Source of the DNA: Desulfitibacter alkalitolerans DSM 16504
GTDB lineage: Bacteria; Bacillota; DSM-16504; Desulfitibacterales; Desulfitibacteraceae
Assembly: GCF_000620305.1 (NCBI RefSeq)
Contig: NZ_KK211102.1
Span: forward strand, 270,504-334,503
Length of the DNA stretch: 64,000 bases
Reading direction: 5' to 3'
Position 1 is the first letter of the stretch; the number at the start of each line of letters is the position of its first letter. Shown piece after piece: positions 24,204 through 32,860 of this stretch. The notes under the pieces were generated by a model. The model worked only from the letters and a program-made list of their open reading frames with translations, was not told the DNA's origin and did no database searches. Position numbers and translations under genes: made by a program.

Positions 24204-24298
24204 AAAATTAAATGCCGTAGGGCATCAAAAATATAGACTCATGGTAAATCCAATGTATAATGTTAAGTGATCAAACAAAACATTGCAAAGGAGATACC

Positions 24299-25345
24299 AT
24301 GAGCCAATATAATAATACCTTAGAAGCTAGAAAAAATAAACACCTTAGCCTAAGAGAAAGATACAGAATCGAAGATTTGCTAAGAGAAGGAATAGGGCCT
24401 CTTGAAATAGCTAATAGGCTAGGTAGAAACAAGCGAACCATTGAAAGAGAAATCTCAAAAGGAACAATAAAGCTTCAAAACAGCGATTTAACCTATCGGA
24501 AAGAATATTGTGCTGATGTGGGGCAACGGATTTATGATAAAAATGGGCAAAACAAAGGGCCTGGGCTCAAAATAGGCAATGACCACAAGCTAGTAGAGCA
24601 CATTGAAAGGAAAATAATTAAAGACAAGTACTCACCGGATGCAGTTATTGGTGAAATCAAGGCAAAGGAACTGAAGTTTAAAACAAGCATATGCACAAAG
24701 ACTTTATACAACTACATAGACCAGGGGATTTTCTTAAACATCACAAACAAAGATTTGCCTGTTAAGAAGGATAAGAAAAAAAGGTCCTACAGCAAGGTTA
24801 GAACCCACAGGAAGCTCAAAGGAACCAGCATAGAAGATAGACCCCCCGAGATAGAGACCAGAGAAGAATACGGTCACTGGGAGATGGACTGTGTGGTAGG
24901 AAAACGTGACGGTGGTGGACCTGTCCTGCTCGTATTAAGCGAGAGGCAGCGGCGGGAAGAAATCATTTTCAAAATACCCCAAAAGACTCAGGAATTCGTC
25001 AAAGAGAAGCTCGATTACCTCGAACTCCTGCATGGAGATGGGTTTAAAAAGAAATTTAAATCCATCACAGTGGACAACGGAAGCGAGTTTTTGGATTATG
25101 AGTCTTTAGAAAAATCACTCCTAAACCAGGAGAACAAACGGGTAACCGTATACTATGCTCATCCATACAGTTCTTGGGAGAGAGGAACCAATGAGAATAT
25201 AAACAAACTGATACGTCGGTTTATCCCCAAAGGATCAAATATAGATGATTATACTGAGGAAGATATAAAAAGAATAGAGCACTGGATAAACAGCTATCCC
25301 CGGAGGATATTCGGTTATCGATCAGCAAACGATATGGCCGCTTAA
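24299..25345 (+). CDS. IS30 family transposase
   Basis: A 348-residue DDE transposase. An N-terminal helix-turn-helix (LSLRERYRIEDLLREGIG, then EIANRLGRNKRTIERE) is followed by a catalytic core with Asp in GHWEMDCVVG, Asp in TVDNGSEFLDY and Glu in ERGTNENINKLIRRF. This is the IS30 pattern, and the gene looks intact. The start MSQYNN was set by AAGGAGA six bases upstream. It lies between serS and the tRNA cluster; I could not define the inverted repeats. Confidence 0.93.
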   Translation: MSQYNNTLEARKNKHLSLRERYRIEDLLREGIGPLEIANRLGRNKRTIEREISKGTIKLQNSDLTYRKEYCADVGQRIYDKNGQNKGPGLKIGNDHKLVEHIERKIIKDKYSPDAVIGEIKAKELKFKTSICTKTLYNYIDQGIFLNITNKDLPVKKDKKKRSYSKVRTHRKLKGTSIEDRPPEIETREEYGHWEMDCVVGKRDGGGPVLLVLSERQRREEIIFKIPQKTQEFVKEKLDYLELLHGDGFKKKFKSITVDNGSEFLDYESLEKSLLNQENKRVTVYYAHPYSSWERGTNENINKLIRRFIPKGSNIDDYTEEDIKRIEHWINSYPRRIFGYRSANDMAA

Positions 25346-25692
25346 TGGATTAGCCTCCGAGTTTAAAGCAAGAGGCTGTGGATATGCCTCAGTTGTGGAT
25401 TCTGATGGATAACTCTGAAGAGTTATCCACAGACTCCACAACTGCTTGGACAACGCAAAAGCAGCGTTGCCCACATACCCACAACCTCGACTACTAATTT
25501 TAATTATTATATTTAATTATATTTTAAATAAATAGGACAAAAAAGATACCCAAACATTATACTAATTACCATAAAATTCTAGGCATTTAATATTGCAATT
25601 TATAAAGCTAAACTGTAAAGAGATTTATTATTGACACTTTCAGAATACTGATATATAATAATCTTTGCTTGTAAAAAACCAATATCCTTGTT
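25346..25692. other. spacer between IS30 gene and tRNA cluster
   Basis: Holds a near-perfect 25-base inverted repeat at 25391-25443 that contains a perfect DnaA box (TTATCCACA, 25423-25431), a second hairpin at 25451-25469 (CAACGC with GCGTTG), an AT-rich stretch, and a lone copy of the 13-base serS repeat at 25604-25616. The first part probably belongs to the IS end. No gene is seen. Confidence 0.6.
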
Positions 25693-25782
25693 GGAGGGGT
25701 GTCCGAGCGGTTGAAGGAGGCGGTCTTGAAAACCGTTGAACCTTTGCGGGTTCCGTGGGTTCGAATCCCACCCCCTCCGCCA
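25693..25782 (+). tRNA. tRNA-Ser (TGA)
   Basis: Acceptor GGAGGGG pairs with CCCCTCC. The anticodon loop CTTGAAA gives TGA. A long variable arm (class II) and the T-loop GTTCGAATC are present, and CCA is encoded. Confidence 0.95.
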
Positions 25783-25857
25783 TAATGATATTAGGGGTAG
25801 AGGTATAGCGAGCATTAATTGATTTTTAGATTAGTCTGTTGTATAATGATAAAGCGT

Positions 25858-25952
25858 GGAGAGATGGCCGAGTCGGCTGAAGGCGGTCGCCTGCTAAGCG
25901 ATTATACGGACCAAAATCCGTATCGAGGGTTCGAATCCCTCTCTCTCCGCCA
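25858..25952 (+). tRNA. tRNA-Ser (GCT)
   Basis: Acceptor GGAGAGA pairs with the 3' TCTCTCC. The anticodon loop CTGCTAA gives GCT. A long variable arm with a TACGGA/TCCGTA stem is present and CCA is encoded. Confidence 0.95.
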
Positions 25953-25977
25953 TTTTTTATTTCTAAAATTATATCAT

Positions 25978-26054
25978 GCGCCCGTAGCTCAATCGGACAG
26001 AGTAACTGACTACGAATCAGGAGGTTGGAGGTTCGAGTCCTCCCGGGCGCGCCA
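25978..26054 (+). tRNA. tRNA-Arg (ACG)
   Basis: Acceptor GCGCCCG pairs with CGGGCGC. The anticodon loop CTACGAA gives ACG, whose A34 is the substrate of TadA, encoded 112 bases downstream. CCA is encoded. Confidence 0.95.
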
Positions 26055-26066
26055 TTATTTTAATAA

Positions 26067-26143
26067 GTTTCCGTAGCTCAGCAGGATAGAGCGACTGCCT
26101 CCTAAGCAGTAGGCCGTGGGTTCGAATCCCGCCGGGAACACCA
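26067..26143 (+). tRNA. tRNA-Arg (CCT)
   Basis: Acceptor GTTTCCG pairs with CGGGAAC. The anticodon loop CTCCTAA gives CCT. The T-loop GTTCGAATC is standard and CCA is encoded. Confidence 0.94.
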
Positions 26144-26165
26144 TTGAAAGTAAGTGGTGATAAAT

Positions 26166-26618
26166 ATGGATCACCAATTTTATATGAAAGAGGCTTTAAA
26201 ACAGGCCCAAAAGGCACTTGAACAAGGGGAGGTTCCTATTGGAGCTGTCCTTGTTAAAGAGCATAATATAATAGCCCGGGATTTTAACTATCGTGAAAGT
26301 TCTAATGATCCCACAGCCCATGCAGAACTTAGGGTTATAAGAAAAGGTGCTAAACTACAGGGAAACTGGCGATTATATGACTGTACCCTATATGTTACCT
26401 TAGAACCCTGTCCAATGTGCGCAGGGGCTATTTTAAATTCCAGAATAAAAAGGCTGGTTTTTGGGGCTTTTGATCCTAAAGGCGGGGCAGCAGGAACCAT
26501 AGTCAATCTATTAGAGGATTCCAGGTTCAATCATAGAGTGGAAATCATATCAGGAGTACTAGAGGAAGATTGCAAGGAAATCCTGCAGTCTTTTTTTAAA
26601 AACCTAAGAAAAAAGTAA
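26166..26618 (+). CDS. tadA: tRNA-specific adenosine deaminase TadA
   Basis: A 150-residue zinc deaminase that converts A34 of tRNA-Arg(ACG) to inosine. The zinc site is complete: HAEL supplies His and the catalytic Glu, and PCPMCAGAI supplies two Cys. The start MDHQFYMKEAL was preferred over a GTG four codons upstream. It lies just after the tRNA cluster that includes its substrate. Confidence 0.95.
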   Translation: MDHQFYMKEALKQAQKALEQGEVPIGAVLVKEHNIIARDFNYRESSNDPTAHAELRVIRKGAKLQGNWRLYDCTLYVTLEPCPMCAGAILNSRIKRLVFGAFDPKGGAAGTIVNLLEDSRFNHRVEIISGVLEEDCKEILQSFFKNLRKK

Positions 26619-26644
26619 ATTAGTTACAAATAAGAATACAGCTC

Positions 26645-26770
26645 GGAGAGATGGCTGAGTCCGGTTGAAGGCGCCGCACTCGAAATGTGTGGGGCTATGT
26701 GGAAGCCATGTAGCCGAAAACCTTGATTTTATGGGGTTTTCCAAACCCTCGGAGTTCGAATAGAGATGGA
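26645..26770 (+). pseudogene. degenerate tRNA-Ser-like sequence
   Basis: The 5' half looks like a tRNA-Ser: GGAGAGATGGCTGAG, a D-arm, and an anticodon region with CTCGAAA (CGA). The anticodon stem does not pair fully, the variable region is overlong, and no matching 3' acceptor or CCA exists, although GAGTTCGAAT resembles a T-loop. A true tRNA-Ser(CGA) follows 60 bases later, so this is probably a relic, perhaps from an earlier integration event. Confidence 0.6.
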
Positions 26771-26825
26771 TTTTTGAGCTGTTCTATCCGAGTTCTATCC
26801 GAGGTGCTAAAATAAGTTTATATTC

Positions 26826-26915
26826 GGAGAGTTGTCCGAGCGGTTTAAGGAGCTGGTCTCGAAAACCAGTGTACATGTAAATGTACCCAGGGTTCAAATC
26901 CCTGACTCTCCGCCA
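26826..26915 (+). tRNA. tRNA-Ser (CGA), probable integration site
   Basis: Acceptor GGAGAGT pairs with ACTCTCC. The anticodon loop CTCGAAA gives CGA. A long variable arm (GTACAT with ATGTAC) is present and CCA is encoded. An integrase gene ends 18 bases beyond, so the tRNA 3' end is the likely attL. Confidence 0.95.
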
Positions 26916-26932
26916 TCATGGGGCTGTTAATC

Positions 26933-28270
26933 CTAAAGATTAGCAGTCCCTGCCATTTTAAGCGGCAAAGATTTCTGAATGATCTTGGCTGTTTTTTTCT
27001 TGGATTGGTATTCCAGATGGCCATAGGTATTGACCGTTGTCCGGATGTCGCTATGACCAACCCAATCTCTGATACGCTCCATAGGCACTTCATTGGCCAT
27101 CATCAATCCTACGCACGAATGCCGAAGGTCATGGAACCTGACATGCGGCAATCCGGCTTTCTTGAGTAACTCCCGGTGCCTGTTGGTTATGTAACCCGGG
27201 TCGATGATTTCCCCCAAAGGATGGACGCAAAGATATCCAAGCCATTCGTTGCTGTATGAACTGCCGCAAAGCTTCCTCAGTTCCTTGTTCTCAGCTATTT
27301 TTGCTTTTATCCTTTCCTCTATATAAGGAATCAAGGGATAAGTGCGGTTGCTTAAATCCGTTTTGAGCTTATCGGAAGGGATATATATCTTTTGCTTATC
27401 AATCACTGCTGTCGTTACAGTGTGATTAGCCCGAAAGAATTTGTGCTGAAAATCAAATTGCGATTCCCTGGTGCCAACACACTCACTGCGTCGCATCCCA
27501 TAAAAGCCGCCGAGCAATATAGGGATTTCAATAATATCTCCGACAATAAATTCGAGATAATATTGCATCTGTTCAGCATTGAGCGTAGCTGCATTATATT
27601 TCTCGATTTTGTGTAAGGTGATTGCGCTGTTTGGATTCACACTGATCATCTTTTTGCTGACGGCATAATTCAATACCTGGTTGATAACGGTGTAATCCTT
27701 GGCAACTGTAGCCTTCTTCTTGCCGTGTTTCAGCCGATAAGCGTAATGTCCCTTGAGCAGATCGGGCGTAATTTCCTGGACCGTGCATCCATAAGCCTTG
27801 AATGTCGGATACAGGTTTTGCTTTATGTTGTCTGCATATCCGGCCCAGGTATTGAGCTTGATCGTTCTGTCAAAATTAAAATCTTCACCTACCACAATAT
27901 TGTCCGGGTGTCTGAATGCCAGCCATTCGTTTAATAAATCCGCGAACAAGGGATTTGCGGAATGGTTTTCATCGGAATCATCATGAGCAATGCTCTTTTC
28001 AGGCACTTCATGTGTAAACGTCTTATCCGCTACACCATTTTTCAGATCAAGCGAGTATTGGATTCTGGTTGATAAGCATTTGCTTTCGGCTTCTGCTTCA
28101 TTTTCCTCAATTGCAGAAAGCCCTGTTGAAATCCAAAGAGGCTTGCGCTTACCGTTCTGATCCTTTCGATTGAGAACGATGTAATAATATCCTTTCTTTG
28201 GTGTTATGAAGCCTCCAATCAATTCATCCTCGGTCAATCTGACCATTTTCAACATTTGAGTGAGTTCCAT
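26933..28270 (-). CDS. tyrosine recombinase (integrase) of an integrative element
   Basis: A 445-residue integrase. It has an N-terminal arm-binding domain (KGYYYIVLNRKDQNGKRKPL), a SAM-like core-binding domain (about 125-220) and a catalytic domain with Arg in GFYGMRRSE, HDLRHSC and the final GHSDIRTTVNTYGH containing the nucleophilic Tyr. All catalytic residues are present. It lies tail-on to tRNA-Ser(CGA), with an excisionase-like gene upstream, the usual end of a Tn916/CTn-like element. It should catalyse integration and excision at the tRNA. Confidence 0.95.
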   Translation of the reverse strand: MELTQMLKMVRLTEDELIGGFITPKKGYYYIVLNRKDQNGKRKPLWISTGLSAIEENEAEAESKCLSTRIQYSLDLKNGVADKTFTHEVPEKSIAHDDSDENHSANPLFADLLNEWLAFRHPDNIVVGEDFNFDRTIKLNTWAGYADNIKQNLYPTFKAYGCTVQEITPDLLKGHYAYRLKHGKKKATVAKDYTVINQVLNYAVSKKMISVNPNSAITLHKIEKYNAATLNAEQMQYYLEFIVGDIIEIPILLGGFYGMRRSECVGTRESQFDFQHKFFRANHTVTTAVIDKQKIYIPSDKLKTDLSNRTYPLIPYIEERIKAKIAENKELRKLCGSSYSNEWLGYLCVHPLGEIIDPGYITNRHRELLKKAGLPHVRFHDLRHSCVGLMMANEVPMERIRDWVGHSDIRTTVNTYGHLEYQSKKKTAKIIQKSLPLKMAGTANL

Positions 28271-28364
28271 ATGGTTCCTCCTTTCGAATTATTCACTCAC
28301 CTGCCGTTGACAGGATGAGTGTATCACAATAAAAAAAGCTCGTAAAATGTGCAAATATCATTTT

Positions 28365-28598
28365 TTATTGGCTGTCGCCGCTTGTACCTATTCTCAGATA
28401 GCTAAATAAAAAAGGCTTGGGGATTTTATATGCCCGCCCAACCTTTAAACATTCAATCTTATTTTCTTGTATCAAACCGTATCCTGTTTTTAGGCTAATG
28501 CCAAGAATTTCACACATTTGCTTTATATCAAGCACATCGGGATAGCCCTTTAGCATGATACGGTAGGCTTTTTCTTGGGATAATTTTTCATTAGCCAT
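28365..28598 (-). CDS. excisionase-type helix-turn-helix protein
   Basis: A 77-residue small DNA-binding protein with a MerR/excisionase-like winged helix (LDIKQMCEILGISLKTGYGLIQENKIECLKVGRAYKIPK). Such proteins direct excision with the neighbouring integrase, encoded 94 bases downstream on the same strand. A GGGGG-containing site precedes the ATG. It could instead act as a transcriptional regulator. Confidence 0.8.
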   Translation of the reverse strand: MANEKLSQEKAYRIMLKGYPDVLDIKQMCEILGISLKTGYGLIQENKIECLKVGRAYKIPKPFLFSYLRIGTSGDSQ

Positions 28599-29157
28599 AG
28601 TAAGCCCCCTTCTCGTTTTTAATTACGCGCTACTTTCTATTTTTGATTCGCGAAGCAGGAGATGCGCCTTAGTTTGGACGTGCATATATACTCACATGGA
28701 TAGGCGCACCCCTACTCGCGTTTCTGTTTTGGTTTTATTACTTATGGCTTTATCCGGCAGACGGCGGTTGACCGTCTTCATAGGAATCTTACCTCTCCCA
28801 GGTTCTCTGCAAGCCGCCCCCATTGCGTGATCCCGCTTAAGCGGGGCTGTGGCTGGACGGAAGTATCATTATCCCTCCGTATGTGTCGCCGCCTTAAATG
28901 TAACCAGCATTTATTCATTGCGGGTATTACTCGCTCGCACCTTACCTTCATCAAATCGGAAACGGCATGGATACATTGGCTGTGAGCCGACTTATGTCGA
29001 GACTGGTGGTCTTGGCGTACCTGCAATATGGCTTTCCTTCACAGGACATACGGGGAAAGTACCGGATAAAACAATTATTCAGTTTTCAAGGTTCGGACGA
29101 GGGGGTAGATTTGTGCCTCTATCAATCAGCAGATTTTTTGGTCAAAAGTTAACCCAA
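28599..29157. other. GC-richer non-coding region with palindromes
   Basis: About 560 bases with no convincing gene. It contains CCCGCTTAAGCGGG (28832-28845) and GACGG/CCGTC (28760-28776) hairpins and is richer in GC than its neighbours. It may be the excisionase leader, an origin of transfer, or a structured RNA; the sequence alone does not decide. Confidence 0.5.
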
Positions 29158-29580
29158 TCAGGAATTATTTTTTAAAAATTTTTCTATACGTTTTAAACCT
29201 TGCTCAATGGAATGTGTTACGGCAGGTTTGCTCACGCCTTCAATCCTGGCTATTTCCGCTTTGCTCATGTTTAGAAAGAAGTGGGCATAGATACGCTTGG
29301 CCTGTTTTTCCGGCAGGCTGTTGATAGCGGCATATACCTCCTGCTTGCTCATTTTTCGTTCGTAGATTTCCTCCGGCGATAACACCAATAGGACCATATC
29401 CTTTTCAATACCATCGCAAGCGTCAAGGGAATAATATGCTTTGTGGATACGCCTGCGTTCAAAATCTGCATGGTCTCTTCGGCTAATCTGTTTGAATAGC
29501 TCTACAATTTGATCCGCCACTTCAATAAAAAAGTCAGAATGATAGAATGGGTAATAATCCCGTAAATTGATTTTTTTCAT
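29158..29580 (-). CDS. sigma-70-like regulator of the integrative element
   Basis: A 140-residue protein. The C-terminal half is a sigma-70 region 4-like helix-turn-helix (SLPEKQAKRIYAHFFLNMSKAEIARIEGVSKPAVTHSIEQGLKRIEKFL). The N-terminal half is polar and not a full sigma region 2. Proteins of this type are regularly found near the excisionase and integrase in Tn916-like elements and are thought to control their genes. It has a GGAGGG site upstream. Confidence 0.83.
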   Translation of the reverse strand: MKKINLRDYYPFYHSDFFIEVADQIVELFKQISRRDHADFERRRIHKAYYSLDACDGIEKDMVLLVLSPEEIYERKMSKQEVYAAINSLPEKQAKRIYAHFFLNMSKAEIARIEGVSKPAVTHSIEQGLKRIEKFLKNNS

Positions 29581-30006
29581 TTTCCAACCCTCCGTTTTAG
29601 CTTTTTTAGTAAAGAAAATCCAAAACAGAGGGAGGGGAACGGCACATTACCGAATGTTCGTATATATATAAATCATACTTCTGAACGTCAGGTGTAAGGC
29701 TCCATACTTTCACCTCTTCTTTGAGTGTTTTTTTGCCATCTGTTAGAGAAAGAGAAAGTAGACAGAAATTTTGCAACCCCTACCCTAAAAAAATTAAATT
29801 TGTTATACTTTTGTGTTCTTCATCCCGTCCAATGCTTTCAAAACCGTTAATACCAACTTGTGTGTCTATTTTAATTACCTCCGTTTTGTTTTTTGGGTTC
29901 TATAACAAAACGGGGTGATGCACGCCATTCCAGAAAACAAAAATGGCCGCACAAAGAATGGAACGGTTAAAATCCTCAAAGCTTGTGCGGCCCAGCGTTG
30001 AAAAAA

Positions 30007-30030
30007 GAGAGGTTATTTTTTCAACCTCTC
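30007..30030 (-). terminator. intrinsic terminator
   Basis: Minus strand GAGAGGTT-GAAAAAAT-AACCTCTC followed by TTTTTT. It begins immediately after the stop codon of the small frame at 30031. Confidence 0.85.
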
Positions 30031-30192
30031 CTAAAGATGTGTTTTTTTATATTTGAACATTAATATAAGCAGTTCATGCTTTCGCATTCCCCGATACTTC
30101 TTGGTCAAACGGATTGCTTCGTGACGAAGCCCTGTGATAAACCAAGCTACAATTCGGGCTTCTTCCAGGTCATACTCTTCAGGTATAGGGGT
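30031..30192 (-). pseudogene. small conserved-looking frame without a start codon
   Basis: Between a TAG at 30193-30195 and the stop at 30031-30033, 53 codons encode EEYDLEEARIVAWFITGL and then HEAIRLTKKYRGMRKHELL, a helical, protein-like sequence. There is no ATG, GTG or TTG before its body. A terminator follows directly, as after a real gene. It is probably the 3' part of a small mobile-element gene that lost its start. Confidence 0.45.
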
Positions 30193-30285
30193 CTATGCTT
30201 TCACCTTCTCCCGGGTAGAAATTCACCACTCTATCAGAGAAAGAGAAAGCGGATGTTATTATGGCATCCCCCTTCCTAAAATATT

Positions 30286-30537
30286 TTATTTTTGGCCGTT
30301 TTCGTATGAAAAAGATGCTGTCCCGGCAATGATATCAGTATCATTAACGGATCTATATTTATGAACTGCGTTTACCATCCAGACAATCAAGTCCGCATAC
30401 GCCTCCTCATAACCCATTCTACGGCTATACTTCTTTACTAAGGGAATAAACCAGTGCACCAAATGAACTACGGAGTCCTGATCGCCATTTTGGGCATTGA
30501 TAATTAATACTCTGAGATTGCTAAGTTCCTTTTTCAT
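30286..30537 (-). CDS. Tn916 Orf8-like helix-turn-helix/sigma region 2-like protein
   Basis: An 83-residue helical protein (NAQNGDQDSVVHLVHWFIPLVKKYSRRMGYEEAYADLIVW) resembling sigma factor region 2 and the small helix-turn-helix proteins of Tn916-like elements. GGAGGGGG precedes the ATG. A c-di-GMP-I riboswitch with terminator ends about 70 bases upstream on the same strand, so the gene is the likely target. With the region 4-like protein 700 bases downstream it may form a split sigma-like pair; that is inference. Confidence 0.72.
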   Translation of the reverse strand: MKKELSNLRVLIINAQNGDQDSVVHLVHWFIPLVKKYSRRMGYEEAYADLIVWMVNAVHKYRSVNDTDIIAGTASFSYENGQK

Positions 30538-30608
30538 GACTACTATCCCCCTCCTTACTTTTCTAAATCTTAAACCAGAGTGATATGAAGTATCATTAGA
30601 GTTTTCAT

Positions 30609-30765
30609 CAAAAAAAGGCCCACTGATGCTTACAAATTAATAAAGCACCAGTGAGCCATTATGGCTTTTCTTCGGCAACCCGGCTATCATCGCGATCTGG
30701 TGCTCGCCTTAGACCCGTGGTTTTGCGTCCCTGCCTTTCGACAAGTTTGCCTTTTCGGTTCATAG
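30609..30765 (-). promoter_or_regulatory. cyclic di-GMP-I (GEMM) riboswitch with terminator
   Basis: On the minus strand the aptamer core reads AAAAGGCAAAC, then GGGACGCAAAACC, then GATGATAGCCGGGTTGCCG, the conserved GEMM-I elements in order (about 30665-30762). A strong terminator follows: GGCTCACTGGTGCTTTA pairs with TAAGCATCAGTGGGCC (30617-30657), then seven T's. It should control transcription of the small gene starting at 30537. Confidence 0.93.
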
Positions 30766-30924
30766 TTACACTTTCTTTACATTATATACCATTATTTACA
30801 TAATTCGTGTCGCTTTTTGTCGTTCCGATAAAATTCAACATTTTAGGGTTTCCTCCTGCTGGGTACTTTAAGGAGCCAGCACAGGCCATGTGTGCTGTTT
30901 TTGCATCTGGTAACAAGAAATAGT

Positions 30925-31113
30925 CAGAATAAAGATTTCATTCCAGGTTGGCGCTGCTATCCGGAATGACTCTGGTGATAGCAGGTTATATGCCAATTTT
31001 ATCAATGCCGGGGTGGTGATTATAGTTATACTTTCCATGATTTTTTCTTTTGGTTTACCCGGTTTTGACCTCCGCATCTCCATACGGATTATTCAGTTCT
31101 TTACCATGTTTTA
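30925..31113 (+). pseudogene. fragment of a gerAA-type germination gene
   Basis: One plus-strand frame encodes INAGVVIIVILSMIFSF and then GLPGFDLRISIRIIQFF. It lines up with ISNPVVIVTALTAISSF and the following segment of the complete GerAA encoded just downstream. It ends in a stop and has no start, so it is a short relic of a paralogue. The wider 30,766-31,255 stretch holds nothing else except presumably the ger promoter. Confidence 0.6.
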
Positions 31114-31255
31114 ATACGGCTATACTTCTAACGCAAGGAATAAATTGCTATTATGGTGTAAAAACTATTGAAGTAATCCCATTATTTTTGATAACGCAGT
31201 TTCCTAAATCTTACCTTTATTGTACAAGAACACTTTTCAAACAAGAGGTTGCAAT

Positions 31256-32857
31256 ATGTTTCGAAAGATATTCAGACTAATAAAATATATCAAATTAAAA
31301 TCACTAAATATCGAACACGAAAAATCACTAAATGAAAATAAAAACGGGCAACACATAGCGCAATCCGGGAAAATAGTCAAAGAAAAACTGGAGCAAATAT
31401 TTTCGGATTGCAGCGACTTTATGCTGCGGGAAATAGCTTTAGGCGATGAGCCGCCTGTAAAAATCATCATTGCATGTATTGATGGTCTGGTAAATAAGCA
31501 GATGGTAAATGCCGACATTTTAAAACCATTGATGATAGAGGCGAGAATTGCGAATCTAAAGAAAGAGCTAAATAACCGCACCATACTCACTATCTTAAAA
31601 GAAAATTTATTAACCACAATTGAGTTGCAAGAGATTCAGGATTTCCAAGAAACAATAGACGCTATTTTGGCTGGAGATAGTGTTATCTATATAGAGGGAA
31701 AAGCAACAGCATTAAAAGCAGGTTCTAAGGGATGGGAAGCAAGAGGCATTGAAGAACCTGGTACAGAAGCCGTCGTACGCGGACCGAGGGAAGGATTTGT
31801 TGAATCACTAGGCATAAACATATCTCTTTTGCGGAGAAAGATAAAAAACCCTAGGCTTAAATTTGAAATGATGAAATTGGGGAAGCAAAGCAGGACTAAT
31901 GTATGTATTTGCTATATCAAAGATATTGCCAACGAAAAAATCATTGATACAACAAGAAAAAGGATAAAAAATATCAAGACAGATGCAATTTTGGAATCCG
32001 GGTACATCGAGGAATTTATTGAAGATGCTCCCTTTTCGATTTTTCCTACGGTTGGAAACAGCGAAAAGCCTGATGTTGTGGCTGCTAAGCTTTTGGAAGG
32101 CAGAGTAGCTGTTCTCTGCGACGGCACCCCTTTTGTGCTCACCGTGCCTTTCTTGTTCTTAGAGTCAATACAGTCGAGCGAAGACTATTATTCCAGATCG
32201 CCGCTTTCCTCAATGATTAGAGCGCTTAGAATGCTGGCGTTATTAATATCCATTATCTTACCCGGCTTATATGTGGCTGTTGTATCCTTTCATTATGATA
32301 TTATTCCTTTTAAACTGCTATTGACTATGATGGCAGCGAGAGGAGGCATCCCTTTTTCGCCATTTACCGAAGCGTTTATGATGGGTGTTATTTTTGAAAT
32401 CCTAAGGGAAGCCGGTGTAAGGATGCCAAGACCTATCGGGCAGGCTGTCAGTATCATGGGCGCTTTGGTTATTGGAGAGGCTACCGTTAAGGCAGGTTTG
32501 ATCAGCAATCCCGTTGTTATAGTTACAGCGTTAACGGCCATTAGTAGTTTTGCTGTTCCGCCCACGACAGGATTTATGCCCTTCATCCGGATAATTTTAC
32601 TTATTGCTGCAAACATCCTGGGTTTTATGGGGATGCTATTAATAATAGCAGTATTTCTCATCCATATGTGTACATTGAGGTCTTTTGGCGTTTCCTATCT
32701 CTCTCCCTTTTCTCCTTTGGATGTAACAGATTTGAAAGACACAATAATACGGGTCCCGATTTGGGCAATGAACACCAGGCCAAGGACCCTGACATGGAAG
32801 GATGCGGATATGACAAAATATAGAATGAAAATAAATTTTCGAGAGAAAGAAAAGTAA
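31256..32857 (+). CDS. gerAA: spore germination receptor subunit A (GerA/GerKA family)
   Basis: A 533-residue subunit of a nutrient germinant receptor in the spore inner membrane. A soluble N-terminal half (about 1-290) is followed by about five or six transmembrane segments (ALLISIILPGLYVAVVSFHY onward) and the family C-terminus SPFSPLDVTDLKDTIIRVP. The start MFRKIF has AGAGGTT upstream. It heads the operon A-C-small-B, and its completeness suggests a working receptor. Confidence 0.94.
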   Translation: MFRKIFRLIKYIKLKSLNIEHEKSLNENKNGQHIAQSGKIVKEKLEQIFSDCSDFMLREIALGDEPPVKIIIACIDGLVNKQMVNADILKPLMIEARIANLKKELNNRTILTILKENLLTTIELQEIQDFQETIDAILAGDSVIYIEGKATALKAGSKGWEARGIEEPGTEAVVRGPREGFVESLGINISLLRRKIKNPRLKFEMMKLGKQSRTNVCICYIKDIANEKIIDTTRKRIKNIKTDAILESGYIEEFIEDAPFSIFPTVGNSEKPDVVAAKLLEGRVAVLCDGTPFVLTVPFLFLESIQSSEDYYSRSPLSSMIRALRMLALLISIILPGLYVAVVSFHYDIIPFKLLLTMMAARGGIPFSPFTEAFMMGVIFEILREAGVRMPRPIGQAVSIMGALVIGEATVKAGLISNPVVIVTALTAISSFAVPPTTGFMPFIRIILLIAANILGFMGMLLIIAVFLIHMCTLRSFGVSYLSPFSPLDVTDLKDTIIRVPIWAMNTRPRTLTWKDADMTKYRMKINFREKEK

Positions 32858-32860
32858 GCG

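Larger units (their letters stand above)
29581..30285. other. regulatory spacer with hairpins, repeats and gene remnant
   Basis: Contains two identical AGAGAAAGAGAAAG tracts (29745-29758 and 30236-30249), each about 45 bases after a CTTTCACCT-like stretch, which form an imperfect direct repeat. A long inverted pair lies at about 29943-29993 (GGCCGCACAA with TTTGTGCGGCC on the minus strand). A start-less small frame and terminator at 30007-30192 are listed separately. It is probably a mobile-element control region. Confidence 0.5.

Noticed and set aside
25391-25443. A second replication origin at the DnaA-box hairpin
   Set aside because: It has a single perfect box, no box cluster or unwinding element, and belongs to an IS-associated spacer.
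25600-26217. Protein-coding frames over the tRNA cluster on both strands
   Set aside because: They run through tRNA genes and give the well-known false product type (GWDSNPRNP); the tRNAs explain the sequence.
30868-31083. A 71-residue minus-strand gene
   Set aside because: It is the reverse of a gerAA-like fragment, has no good ribosome-binding site and shows no domain.
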